A stretch of 64,000 nucleotides of DNA, taken from NCBI RefSeq assembly GCF_965204935.1, contig NZ_CBDBFO010000001.1. The stretch is one strand, 5' to 3'. Positions 34,402 to 42,927 of the stretch are shown in pieces; position 1 is the first letter of the stretch; the number at the start of each line of letters is the position of its first letter. The notes under the pieces are model-generated. The model did not search any database, was not told where the DNA came from, and saw only the letters and a program-made list of their open reading frames with translations. Made by a program: the position numbers and the translations under genes. The DNA is from Hoeflea_A sp965204935. Its GTDB lineage: Bacteria > Pseudomonadota > Alphaproteobacteria > Rhizobiales > Rhizobiaceae.

Positions 34402-34857
34402 CTATATGGCGGTCAGCACGACCAGCGCCGCGATCAGCAGTGTATTGAGGATGGCGACGCCGGCGATGATGCGCACGGTCAGGACGGACATCGCCTTCCG
34501 GGCCGCGTCCTTGGCCGCGGCGGCGATACGCTGCGTTTCGGCGATGCGGGCCTCTTCGTCCTTGTGCATGGTGAAGCGCAGGAGGTCGATCTCGGAGCGC
34601 AGCGTGTCATCGATGCGCTCGATATCGGAGCGCATGAGGGCGACGTCGGATTTGGTGGCGACGGCGGCGCGGATGCAAAGCGCAAGGGCCTCGGCCTGTG
34701 TCCCGGCGAGGCCGGCTTCGTTGAGGCTCTGGATTTCGGCGGCATCGTCAAGGCAGGGCCCGTCAATGGGGGCCGCCTCGACGCAAGGCTCCCCGATGGC
34801 GGTCTCTTCCCGTACGGGTTCGGAACGGGCGGGTTCGGAGCGGGCGGGTTTCGTCAT
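34402..34857 (-). CDS. Coiled-coil protein with C-terminal membrane helix, paralog
   Basis: The 151-residue protein shares with its downstream neighbour the AEIQSLNEAGLAGTQAEALA segment, a coiled coil (DVALMRSDIERIDDTLRSEI) and a C-terminal hydrophobic helix (VRIIAGVAILNTLLIAALVV). The N-terminal 30 residues are a repetitive Pro/Glu/Arg stretch (ARSEPARSEPVREE). It has only a weak ribosome site. Likely a duplicate of the neighbouring gene; role unknown. Confidence 0.6.
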   Translation of the reverse strand: MTKPARSEPARSEPVREETAIGEPCVEAAPIDGPCLDDAAEIQSLNEAGLAGTQAEALALCIRAAVATKSDVALMRSDIERIDDTLRSEIDLLRFTMHKDEEARIAETQRIAAAAKDAARKAMSVLTVRIIAGVAILNTLLIAALVVLTAI

Positions 34858-34892
34858 GGCGAATCGCTTTCACTTTCGAGCTGCAAGAATAA

Positions 34893-35600
34893 GTCATATG
34901 GACTCCTGTTTCCAGTGGCGCTGCTTGCCCTGGCGCTGGCGTCCTTCGGGGCGCCCGCGGCAGCGCAGGAGGGCGATCCGCTCGCGCCCGTTTTCCAGCG
35001 ACCCGCGCCGGGGGACGATCCGCCGTCCGGACCCGCGCCGGACACGTCCGGTGCGTCAACCGTCCGGCCGGTCAATGGCATCGAATGGCCGCCCGCCGCG
35101 ACGGGGCGGAAAAAGACCCGGGGAATGCGGCGAACGGCGCATTGTCATCGGCGTTCGATGACGTTATTGAAATCGACGGCGAGGGGACCGGCGCCGGCAT
35201 TTCTACAAACCCCGCTGGCGCCGGTTTTGCTTCTCGCCTCTTCGTGCGCTGGCGCGTACGCACGTCGGGCGGCACCTGGCGGGCCGGTATCGTCTCCCTT
35301 GCCCCGCCGTCGCCGCCCGCCGCAGCCGGCGCTCCGGTCGTGGCCCCGGTGGCCGCCTATGACGGGGCGGGCCAGGCCCTCGACACCGTCGCAGCCGCAA
35401 TACCGATCGCAAACGGCACCATGTCCATCCGCACCGTCTCGACCGGCGACGAATTACCGGACGGCCGCGTGGGCGGGCGATCGACGCGGACCGGGTCCTG
35501 GCGAGCGAACCGGGGGCCGATGCCGGGGAATGGTTCCCGCTTCCGCCCGATCCGGGCGGGGACGCCGGACCGCCGGCAGGCTCGGGCTGTTCGACGCTAG
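34893..35600 (+). pseudogene. Exported protein of unknown family, frameshifted
   Basis: The segment begins with a signal-peptide-like stretch (LLFPVALLALALASFGAPAA) and a Pro-rich region ending near GIEWPPA. The coding pattern then shifts frame to ALSSAFDDVIEIDGEGTGAG and GTWRAGIVSLAPPSPPAAAG, and shifts again near 35460. No clear family. It belongs to a run of broken genes that elsewhere includes secretion-type fragments. Confidence 0.4.
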
Positions 35601-35689
35601 GGGCGGATGCGCGCGATTTCGTGCACTGCCGCCGGTGTCGCGGCGCATCGCCGGGGCGCGGGCCGGCGTCCGGCGGCGCGGGTCGAGGA

Positions 35690-35965
35690 CCTCGAACCTG
35701 GGGCGCGGCGTTTTCTGGCCGTGCTGGAGGAGGTCGCGGCGATTGGAGCGAGCGATCTGAAGATCTGATGCGCGCCAACCATTCGGACGTGCGCGTGCGC
35801 CTCGGCGCGGTCGAGGTCACGCACGGCGATCCCTGGCCGGTGCGCGAGGCGGCGCAGGCGATCGCCCACATGTTCGACGAGCGGGCGGCGGGGGACGGCT
35901 CGGCGGCGCAGCAGTCGGCCTCGTTCCAGCCCTTCGCCATCTCGCCGGACGGCCAACCGCACGAG
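35690..35965 (+). pseudogene. Fragment resembling the N-terminus of a T4SS/T2SS-family ATPase
   Basis: The frames read RRFLAVLEEVAAIGASDLKI then, after a one-frame change, MRANHSDVRVRLGAVEVTHG and QAIAHMFDERAAGDGSAAQQ. The order, an EEVAAIGASDLK block then a short beta domain, looks like the N-terminal domain of DotB/TraJ-type secretion ATPases. The ATPase domain with Walker motifs is missing. Identification is from memory of the family and is tentative. Confidence 0.4.
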
Positions 35966-35972
35966 CGACCTG

Positions 35973-36440
35973 ATGGCCTTCGTGCGGGCGATCGAGGCGG
36001 ACGGCGACTATGACGCATATGAGCGCCGCATCACCGTGCCGCCGCCGGGGCGGCTGACCGAAATGAACGTCGGCGCGGTGCTGGCATGGCAGCACCAGGT
36101 GCGCGCCGCAGGCGATCCGTCCACCGCCGCCGGGGCCTGCCGGATCATCCATGCGACCCTGCAAGGGCTGGTCGGCAGGCTGCGCATCGACCCGGCCGCC
36201 CGTTTCACGCCCGCCCTTCAGGATCGTCTGGCAAGGGCGCTCATCGGCGAATGCGGACGAAAAGGCCCGCCCGAACGCCATGCGCGCTACGGCAACTGCC
36301 TGGCCCGCATATGGGCCGGCCTGCCGCTCACCGCCGGACCCCGGCGGGGCCGTTCCGACCATTCGCACGTCGCCGGCAACCGCGCACTCACCGATCCGGA
36401 CACGGTTCTTGCGCTCCTGCGCGGCGAGGCGGTTCCGCTG
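35973..36440 (+). pseudogene. Lysozyme-like (phage or conjugation type) fragment
   Basis: The frame reads MAFVRAIEADGDYDAYERR, GRLTEMNVGAVLAWQHQVRA and STAAGACRIIHATLQGLVG, a pattern similar to small phage or conjugative lysozymes that cut peptidoglycan. The usual STAAGxYQI reads STAAGACRI, and the upstream sequence merges with the ATPase-like fragment, so it may be a fusion of two broken genes. Beyond about 36440 the frame continues without recognisable content. Confidence 0.45.
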
Positions 36441-36812
36441 AAAGGGCATTTGCAGCGGAACGGGCCCGCGCGGAACGCAGGGCGCGCGTTCAACGTCCGA
36501 ACACCTGGCGCAACGCCTGCCGGATCCCGGTCCCGATCCGCGGATTCGATCCCGGGACGCTTCGGTGATATGATGGCGGCAGGCGATCCGGCGGGCGCTA
36601 GCCCTGCGCCGTCCCGCGTGCCGGCTCCCGCACGGGACATCGTGCGGGTCAGGGCGAGGAACGAAGCGAAACCGCTTGCCGCCCCAATGGCTGGCACACC
36701 GACTGTCGGCGCATGGTCTGCCGGTATCGCCGCCTTCGCTCCCGGTCTCATGGCGGGCCGCCTGTCGGCGGCCGGCCCGACCGCGGCCATCGCCGCGGCC
36801 ATCGCCACGGCT

Positions 36813-37505
36813 CTCGGCCTGACCGCCGCCGGGCGCAGAGTGGCGCACGATTGCCGAGCCGCGAACGCTCAGCGAAGCGGACCGGGCGCTGCTCGAGGAG
36901 ACCGGCTGGGACCCGACACGCTATGCGCTGTTCGGACGCCTTGGCATTGCCTTCGACGATCTGGTCTTCCCGAGGGCCCGGTCCGGGGAGCCCGAGTACC
37001 GGCGCATGCCATGGCGGCTGCTGCGGCCGCTGACGCGCCTTTACGACAAGCTGATGGTTCCCGTGCGCGAGGTTCCGCTCAATGTCGATTTCGACCCGGA
37101 ACTGCCGGTGCGCATTCCCCATCCGCTCGAGGTCGGGGACGGGCTGTGGATCGTGCGCATGTGGACATTCTCAACTGGTTTCTGGGCCATCCGGACGGAC
37201 GCTACGAGATCTGCGACCTCAAGCGGCGCCGGCGCGGTCATGGCGGCCTCGAATGGCGCCTTGCACATGCTCGCATGCCGGATCCTGAACGAGCCCTGCG
37301 GCCTGCCGCCCGCCCTGCGCACGCCAACGACTGGGAGATGGCCGATGTCGGGCCAATCCCGCCCGAGCCACCGCCGCAACTGGTCTTCGAGCATGTGCCC
37401 GCCACGCGCGCGCCGGACGACGACGAGGATACCGGCGCCTTCCTGCGATGGATCCGCGAAAGGACGCTGGAGGATCGCCTCGTCAACGCCATGCTGAAGC
37501 GCTGA
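36813..37505 (+). pseudogene. Unidentified protein, frameshifted
   Basis: Two frames give one protein-like product. The first is RTIAEPRTLSEADRALLEET, GWDPTRYALFGRLGIAFDDL and RLYDKLMVPVREVPLNVDFD. After a shift near 37160 the second is VDILNWFLGHPDGRYEICDL then a tail ending LRWIRERTLEDRLVNAMLKR at the stop 37505. I do not recognise the family. It sits between lysozyme-like and TraF-like genes, so a role in transfer or secretion is possible. Confidence 0.4.
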
Positions 37506-37799
37506 AGGCCGCTTCAGGACTGGCAAACGCCGTTCTTCGACGCCTGGCCGGAAATCTCCCGCGGCCACGCCTCGGGCGTCAACATGCCGCTTGCCGGCGC
37601 CGGCCTGCCGCTCGCCGCCTTCTGCGCGGTCATGTGGGTCGACAGGGTCGGGGACGAACGGCGCGTCTTCCGCCGGGCCGTATACGCCGAAACCGGCTAT
37701 CCGCTGGGCGCGGCCATCTCGTTTCCCGTCGTGCGCGACAATCTGCGATGGCTGGAAAGGCCCGTCATCGATCCGGAAACGGGCAGCCAGGCCGGCTAA
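37506..37799 (+). CDS. Unidentified small protein
   Basis: From just after the previous stop, the frame reads PLQDWQTPFFDAWPEISRGH, a methionine at 37584, then LPLAAFCAVMWVDRVGDERR and YPLGAAISFPVVRDNLRWLE to TAA 37799. A start is not obvious; ATG 37584 gives 71 residues, or the true start was upstream and is lost. It ends 35 bases before the TraF-like gene. No family recognised. Confidence 0.4.
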   Translation, partial: RPLQDWQTPFFDAWPEISRGHASGVNMPLAGAGLPLAAFCAVMWVDRVGDERRVFRRAVYAETGYPLGAAISFPVVRDNLRWLERPVIDPETGSQAG

Positions 37800-37834
37800 T
37801 ACACCGTCGGGGAAGACGCCGGGAGGCTCATGAT

Positions 37835-38284
37835 ATGACGTACCGGACCGGGATGAGCCGGATCGGGTCCGATCGTGTGGGGAACGACGGCTGCATCGGC
37901 GCGCGCCAGGCCGCCGTCGCGGCGCTCGCCGTCGTGCTGCTGATGGCGCTCCGGGGGGTCAATGCCGCCGGCCTCGTCATCGGCAATCCGACGGCCTCCG
38001 TGCCACGCGGCCTCTACCGCGCCGCCGCACAGGACAGCGCCGACCATGTCAGCTTCTGCCTGCGCCGCGTTCACCGGGACGAGGCCCGGTACGCCCGCTT
38101 CTGCTCGCCCGACAATCCGGACGGCCTGCGCATCCTCAAGCGCATCGAACGGCGCGCGGCGGACGGAACCCTGATCGTCGCCGGCGACGCGGACAACGCC
38201 CTCGACAGCCGTCTCGTCGGGCCGGTCCGCGAAAGTCAGGTGCGCGGATGGTGGAAGTCGCTCATCCGGGTGGGGACGTTCTGA
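37835..38284 (+). CDS. TraF-like conjugative signal peptidase (S26 family)
   Basis: The 149-residue protein has an N-terminal membrane segment (AAVAALAVVLLMALRGVNAA), the S26 catalytic serine region in GNPTASVPRGLYRA, and the catalytic lysine region in LRILKRIERRA. TraF-type peptidases process conjugation pilin precursors in the periplasm. ATG 37835 has GGAGG eight bases upstream. It is the only clearly intact gene in the surrounding broken set, and is not the closest relative of the second traF at 57.6-58.1 kb. Confidence 0.75.
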   Translation: MTYRTGMSRIGSDRVGNDGCIGARQAAVAALAVVLLMALRGVNAAGLVIGNPTASVPRGLYRAAAQDSADHVSFCLRRVHRDEARYARFCSPDNPDGLRILKRIERRAADGTLIVAGDADNALDSRLVGPVRESQVRGWWKSLIRVGTF

Positions 38285-38437
38285 ACCTGTCCGCCCCCGA
38301 TGCCGCTGCGCCTCGCCGCCCGGTTCAGGCGTGTTGCCACACCAGGTGCGGAAAATCCGCCTCCGCCGCGTTCAGGGCCACCGCCAGCTCGTCCGGACCG
38401 GCAGCAGCGGCGACGGCTTGCGCGTGTCTCATTCAAC

Positions 38438-38673
38438 TGGCGCGCCCGCCAGATCGATGCGGCGCCCGATGCGGTCAAGGCGGTTTTCGATCCGGTCAAT
38501 GCGGCGGGATTGAGCGGCAAGCGATTGCGCCATGACCGCGCCGGTTTCCTCAAGAAATCAAGAAACGTCATGCGCGATTTCAGGTCGCCAACATCCTCGA
38601 TCAAGCGGGTTTGACTGTCCTGAATCCGCTTGAGTTGTTCAAAAACCAGTTCGTCTGTGACCTTCTCGGGCAT
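38438..38673 (-). pseudogene. Small coiled-coil protein, frameshifted paralog
   Basis: It begins MPEKVTDELVFEQLKRIQDS, like the intact gene at 39210-39452, with the same ribosome region (GAGGAGATTT). After DVGDLKSRMT the frame shifts; the next frame gives MAQSLAAQSRRIDRIENRLD ending LAGAPVE and a stop near 38438, matching the intact paralog's C-terminus LADAPAE. Both genes share upstream GCCGCTTACGAGGAGATTT, so the unit was duplicated with its 5' region. Confidence 0.7.
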
Positions 38674-38856
38674 GGGTCGAAATCTCCTCGTAAGCGGCGC
38701 GGACGCTCTCGATCCGATCCAGCCGTTCGGCAGTCTCGTTCCTGAAATCCCGCATTCGGCCTGAAAATCCAACACTTCCTCGCAGCGGGCGAATGGTGTG
38801 GCTTTCGGCGTCGTTCATGTTTGCCCTTTCGGCAGTTGCAGGATTGGCGCCGCAGC

Positions 38857-39213
38857 TTACTCAAAACGTGCCTGGTTCAGGCGCCAATAGGCGTCAGTCT
38901 GTTCGAGTTTCCTGTTTCTTTTGGCAAAGTCAAAAGGCGTCTCATCGTCCTCGTCCCGCGCGTTCGGGTCTGCTCCTGCATCGAGCAAGGCCGTGACGGT
39001 TTCAGCGGTGCCGAACGCCGCCGCCCAGTGCAGCGGGGTCCGGCCTTCTTCATCCCGCGCGTTCGGGTCTGCTCCTGCGTTCAAGCAGTCTGCCACGGTT
39101 TCCAGCGTTGCGGTTTTGAAAAAGTCGCCGTTCCAGGCGCTGCAATCAGCAGCGATCGCGGTGCCTGGAACAAGAAAACTCAGAGCGACAAAAACAGGTT
39201 TGAGGTCCATCAT
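38857..39213 (-). CDS. Exported ankyrin-repeat protein
   Basis: The 118-residue protein has a signal peptide (KPVFVALSFLVPGTAIAADC) and about two and a half ankyrin repeats (CLNAGADPNARDEEGRTPLH, WAAAFGTAETVTALLDAGAD). The 5' end overlaps the stop of the upstream coiled-coil gene by 4 bases, so they are translationally coupled. It likely acts in the periplasm through protein binding; target unknown. Confidence 0.85.
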   Translation of the reverse strand: MMDLKPVFVALSFLVPGTAIAADCSAWNGDFFKTATLETVADCLNAGADPNARDEEGRTPLHWAAAFGTAETVTALLDAGADPNARDEDDETPFDFAKRNRKLEQTDAYWRLNQARFE

Positions 39214-39452
39214 TCGGCTGGCGCGTCCGCCAGATCGAGGCGGCGCTCGATGCGGTCAAGGCGGTCCTCAATCCGGTCCATGCGTCCGGTCATGGTTGCC
39301 ATGTCGGCTTTGACCGTTGCGAGATCGGCTTTGACTGTGGTCACATCAGCCCGCAAGTCATAAAGCCTTTCACCTTGCCGTGACAGCATGTGTTGAATCT
39401 TCTTGAGTTGCTCAAAAATCAGGTCGTTTGTGACGTTCTCAGACTCAGGCAT
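39210..39452 (-). CDS. Small coiled-coil protein
   Basis: The 80-residue protein is a near-continuous coiled coil with heptads such as VTTVKADLATVKADMATM and MDRIEDRLDRIERRLDLA. The start is ATG 39452 after GAGGAG. A frameshifted paralog lies at 38438-38673. It is followed by, and overlaps, the ankyrin gene. The repeated xxVKADLATVK motif suggests a trimeric coiled coil. Function unknown. Confidence 0.75.
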   Translation of the reverse strand: MPESENVTNDLIFEQLKKIQHMLSRQGERLYDLRADVTTVKADLATVKADMATMTGRMDRIEDRLDRIERRLDLADAPAE

Positions 39453-39669
39453 GGGTTAAAATCTCCTCGTAAGCGGCGCGGGCAATGTCAGATTCGGCGG
39501 GGACAGGTTTGACCGCCGGCCTTGAAGGTGCGCCCGACGCGATCCGTGCGCGCTATCGCACCTCTTTATCGGCCACCTGGGCAGCATGTTTGACCCATAG
39601 GCGAAATACCGAAAACGCATTGGAACTCCTCCTCCTGCGCTCATCGGGCGAACAGGCTGTGCCATCGTG

Positions 39670-40506
39670 CTACGCGAGTTTGCCAATCCAGGCGGCGATG
39701 TCCGACATGACGTCTGTTTCCTCTTCGATGAAAGGGTAGTGTGCCGAGCTCTCGCAGGTGATGGCCGTTGCATTCGGCATCAGCTTCGCGATCCGTTCTC
39801 CACCCGGACCCGCCGGCGTTATTGGATCGTGTCGGCCCGAGATGACCAGCGTCGGAACCTCGATCTGCGGCAAGGCCTCCAGCATATTGAAATCGGACAA
39901 CATCGAAACCGCCGCGTTCCACGCCATGTGCGAATACCGTGTTCGGGCATCCAGATCATCGCCCGTTTCAGTGTCATAGTCGCGAAAGTACATCTGTACG
40001 ACTTGCCGCCATGTTTCGCGGAATTCCGCGTCACTGCTCATGGGTTGTGAAAACAGCTTCCCGAAAGCCGCCATTTGTTCGCCGGTCCCGGAAACCGTTG
40101 GCTGGTAATCCATGGTGGGGACTGTGCTCAACAGGACAAGTCCCGACAGCATGTCAGGGTGCGCTGCGGCGAAAGCCTGGGCGATGAAGCCGCCGTAGGA
40201 GTGACCGATCAGGACTATCCGATCATGGCCAAGAGCTTCGACCAGTGCGGCTGCGTCGCTGACGAGTACATCGAAATCAATTTCATCGGGCGCTGTAATC
40301 GCTTGCGAGCGCCCATTGCCGCGATGGTCATAGTATATGACCTGACCCGTTTGCGACAGCACGTCGAACCATGGGCGCAGATAGGTATGATCGAGACCCA
40401 GCCCGCCATGCATCAGGAGGATCGGGCGACCCTTGCCAACCGTCTGGTAGTAAAGATCAATGTTATTGACGTGCGCTATATTGCCATTGGTTGACCCGGT
40501 ACTCAT
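39670..40506 (-). CDS. Alpha/beta hydrolase-fold enzyme
   Basis: The 278-residue protein has an oxyanion-hole motif (LLMHGGLGLDHTYLRPW), the nucleophile elbow VLIGHSYGGFIAQ, the acid in TLVISGRHDPITPAG, and the histidine in ESSAHYPFIEEE. It resembles proline iminopeptidases and esterases of the same fold; the exact substrate is not predictable. No signal peptide. An AGGAGGG-type sequence lies just upstream of ATG 40506. It stands alone in the accessory zone. Confidence 0.9.
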   Translation of the reverse strand: MSTGSTNGNIAHVNNIDLYYQTVGKGRPILLMHGGLGLDHTYLRPWFDVLSQTGQVIYYDHRGNGRSQAITAPDEIDFDVLVSDAAALVEALGHDRIVLIGHSYGGFIAQAFAAAHPDMLSGLVLLSTVPTMDYQPTVSGTGEQMAAFGKLFSQPMSSDAEFRETWRQVVQMYFRDYDTETGDDLDARTRYSHMAWNAAVSMLSDFNMLEALPQIEVPTLVISGRHDPITPAGPGGERIAKLMPNATAITCESSAHYPFIEEETDVMSDIAAWIGKLA

Positions 40507-40683
40507 TTGACCCTCCTGGAATGTTCACTGGCCCGGTTGGAGCGGGTGGCTTGCGTCTAGCGGTGGTTGACGCGTTGGTATGCATGAATCTGCACCACAA
40601 TCATTCGGCAGGCAATATGCCAAAACCCGGCACCTGGTGCGCACCGCAATCCGGCCGGTGTTTTCCATCCATCGGCGCATGGA

Positions 40684-40989
40684 TCAGTTTGGCTGTGGTG
40701 CTTCGCCCTGAGGATTATCCCTGGTCGGCAGGTGTCTGATCATCTCGCCGGCTTCCTGGTCGGCACGTGCCAGATCGAACTGGCTTTGCAGGTTCAACCA
40801 GAACCGGGGATCGACACCGAACCAGTGCCCGAAGCGCAGGGCGGTATCGCCGGTTATCGAACGCTTTCCCGCGATTATCCGGGAGACCCGGTTGGCGGGG
40901 ACATTGATCTGTCTTGCAAACTCTGTCGGGCTGATTTCCAGTTCGGTCAATTCGTCCTGAAGAACGGAGCCCGGATGAACCTGTCTCAT
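40684..40989 (-). CDS. higA: HigA-family antitoxin
   Basis: The 101-residue protein is an XRE-type antitoxin: MRQVHPGSVLQDELTELEIS, TEFARQINVPANRVSRIIAG, KRSITGDTALRFGHWFGVDP, RFWLNLQSQFDLARADQEAG. It would neutralise the toxin and repress the operon. It follows the toxin gene by 16 bases in the toxin-first order typical of higBA. ATG 40989 starts the conserved part. Confidence 0.92.
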   Translation of the reverse strand: MRQVHPGSVLQDELTELEISPTEFARQINVPANRVSRIIAGKRSITGDTALRFGHWFGVDPRFWLNLQSQFDLARADQEAGEMIRHLPTRDNPQGEAPQPN

Positions 40990-41005
40990 AAACAGGGCGT
41001 TCCTT

Positions 41006-41293
41006 TCATTGGTGATAGTCGACGATTTCCACGTCGGATGGCCCTGACTGACTGTCCGGCCATTTGAAACATATGCGCCATTGGCGGTTGATGCGGATCC
41101 AATATTGCCCCGACCTGTTTGCCTTGAGAATTTCAAGACGATTGCCGGGCAGGTCACGCAAGGACACAATACTTGTCGCAGCGTTCAGATTAGCCAGTCG
41201 TTTTGCCGCCTGTCGCTCGAAACCCTGGAAGGCCTTTACGAACTCTCCGCGCGCGAATGCTTCCGTTCTTCTGTCTCGATAGCTCGCTATCAT
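41006..41293 (-). CDS. higB: HigB-family mRNA-cleaving toxin
   Basis: The 95-residue RelE-fold toxin shows MIASYRDRRTEAFARGEFVK, ANLNAATSIVSLRDLPGNRL, and RSGQYWIRINRQWRICFKWP, with the basic residues typical of HigB ribosome-dependent RNases. It heads the higBA operon, which could stabilise the accessory region by post-segregational killing. No defect is visible. Confidence 0.92.
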   Translation of the reverse strand: MIASYRDRRTEAFARGEFVKAFQGFERQAAKRLANLNAATSIVSLRDLPGNRLEILKANRSGQYWIRINRQWRICFKWPDSQSGPSDVEIVDYHQ

Positions 41294-41423
41294 TGCCCTT
41301 GATGATAAGAGGGCATACGCTGTACGTCAATCATACCGGCGCCAACCGGTCGCCAAGCCCAAGCGGATTGCTCTTCCATTGAAACGCAGTCATTGTTCAA
41401 GGCTCTATTCGTGATTCGTATTG

Positions 41424-42466
41424 ATGTTACGATCTGGCAGCAATTACAGGCAGATCAGCGTTTCTGCTTTTCTGGCCTGGCTGTCAGAGATCGGCAGGCT
41501 GAGCGAAGCGCAGAAAACGCAGGTGGGTGAGGTTCTGGCTGGTCGTCCAGCGGGCGAAGCCTCTGTTGCAGCGGTTGAAACCGGTGCCGGAGAAGACCGG
41601 ACACTGCCCGCATTGCGGCACACCTGGCGCGGTCGCCAATGGCAAGTCGCGCGGCCTGCAACGCTATATTTGCCGATCCCGCAATCGCACCTTTGGAGCG
41701 GTAACGGGCACATCTTTAAGCGGCCTGCACCGCAAAGATCTCTGGCTGACATTTTCTGAATGCCTTGCCAATGGCGATACAGTCGCTGTTTCGGCCAAGC
41801 GAAGTGGTATTGCTGTGAGCACCGCTTTTCGCTGGCGGCATCGCTTCCTTGCAGGCATCAGTACACAGCCAAGCTGAAGGGCATTGTCGGGGCTGACGAG
41901 ACCTTTTTCCTTGAAAGCCGCAAAGTCGATCGCGTTTGGACCCGGGCCCCGGAAGGTAAATCCTGTGAGGAACAACCGGGGCGCAAAGCCCGAAAACGCG
42001 GTGGAATAGCAGCAAAACGGGGCCTGTCTGAAGAGCAGGTGCCGGTCCTGATCGCGACAGACCGCTCCGGCACGAGCGTCAGTACAGTCCTGCCCGCGGT
42101 CAACGCCGATGCCCTGCAGAAGGCTCTCGCACCGGTCGTGGACAAAGACGCACTTGTGGTGACCGATGGCGAGACAAGCTATCCGCGGTGCGCAGCGGAC
42201 CTGGGTGTGAGCCACAAGGCGTTCAATCAGTCGGCCGGTGAACGCGTTGACGGCGAGCTGCACATCCAAAACGTCAACAACCGTCACTCACGCCTGAAAG
42301 GGTTTATTGCAAGCCGCTACGGGATCGCCACAAAATACCTTGCAAGCCATCTGAGATGGTTCCATCTCATCGTGCTGCAGCGGGACCCTACCCCCAGGCC
42401 CTGCCTCGCCAGCGTCTGGGGGCACAGGTATCGATGCGATATGCGAATAGAGCGTTTTGAAAACTT
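41424..42466 (+). pseudogene. IS1595-family transposase, multiple frameshifts
   Basis: Three frames together make one transposase. The first has SVSAFLAWLSEIGRLSEAQK. The second has the zinc ribbon CPHCGTPGAVANGKSRGLQR and FGAVTGTSLSGLHRKDLW. The third has the DDE core (GIVGADETFFLESRKVDRVW, VVTDGETSYPRCAADLG, NNRHSRLKGFIASRYGIATK). Shifts lie near 41560 and 41860, and the C-terminus is also altered near 42415. It is a dead copy. No clear terminal repeats were found. Confidence 0.85.
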
Positions 42467-42765
42467 CCTGATGTCATCTTGTTTCCCTTGGCGGCCGTCC
42501 GCAAAAACTTGTAAACAAGTACATTCACAAGGAAGGTGGACGGCGGAATCAACTTCGCTCACTGCTGCGCAGATACGGCAAAGGCATGTGGACCGGTTGG
42601 CTCTCCGTTCAGATACGCTTCCACGATTCCTGGCTATGCTGTGGCGTCGATGTCTCTTGCTCACGGGGCCTCCTTGAAGAAGGCCCCGGATGGGGCAAAT
42701 CCCAAGACCCTGAATGTCCACCCGCAGGGGCGCACCGGCGATGGGGGGATCGGAGGAAAGGCGAA

Positions 42766-42909
42766 ATGCCGAAGCGTCGTACAAATCGTGAGGTAACCAG
42801 CAAGAAGGCGGCGAGCGCATCCGCGAAAGTCTTGCGGGGCCCGAAGAGCAGCAAGGCCGCCAGGAGCGCGGCAGCGGCGGCGCTGACCCGGCGTGCGAGC
42901 AGGAAGTAA
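42766..42909 (+). CDS. Small Lys/Ala-rich basic protein
   Basis: The 47-residue protein (MPKRRTNREVTSKKAAS..., then VLRGPKSSKAARSAAAAALT) has GGAGG ten bases before its ATG. Short proteins with the same TSKKAA...SKAAKSAAxxAL pattern are common as unnamed small ORFs in bacterial genomes, often on plasmids. It is 18 bases upstream of the AddB-like nuclease and is probably the first gene of that operon. Role unknown; DNA or RNA binding is suggested only by charge. Confidence 0.6.
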   Translation: MPKRRTNREVTSKKAASASAKVLRGPKSSKAARSAAAAALTRRASRK

Positions 42910-42927
42910 CCCGGAAAGGGGGCAGCG

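Noticed and set aside
33058..35760. A 900-codon open frame on the plus strand
   Set aside because: It passes through unrelated fragments (RTX, methyltransferase) and antisense to two coiled-coil genes; not one protein.
35973..37505. A 510-codon open frame taken as a single gene
   Set aside because: Only its first 150 and last 110 residues look protein-like and they belong to different broken genes; the middle is low-complexity sequence.
42657..42684. Hairpin GGGGCCT/AGGCCCC upstream of the small basic protein as a terminator
   Set aside because: Followed by GGATGGGG, not T residues; could be a leader structure but there is no further evidence.
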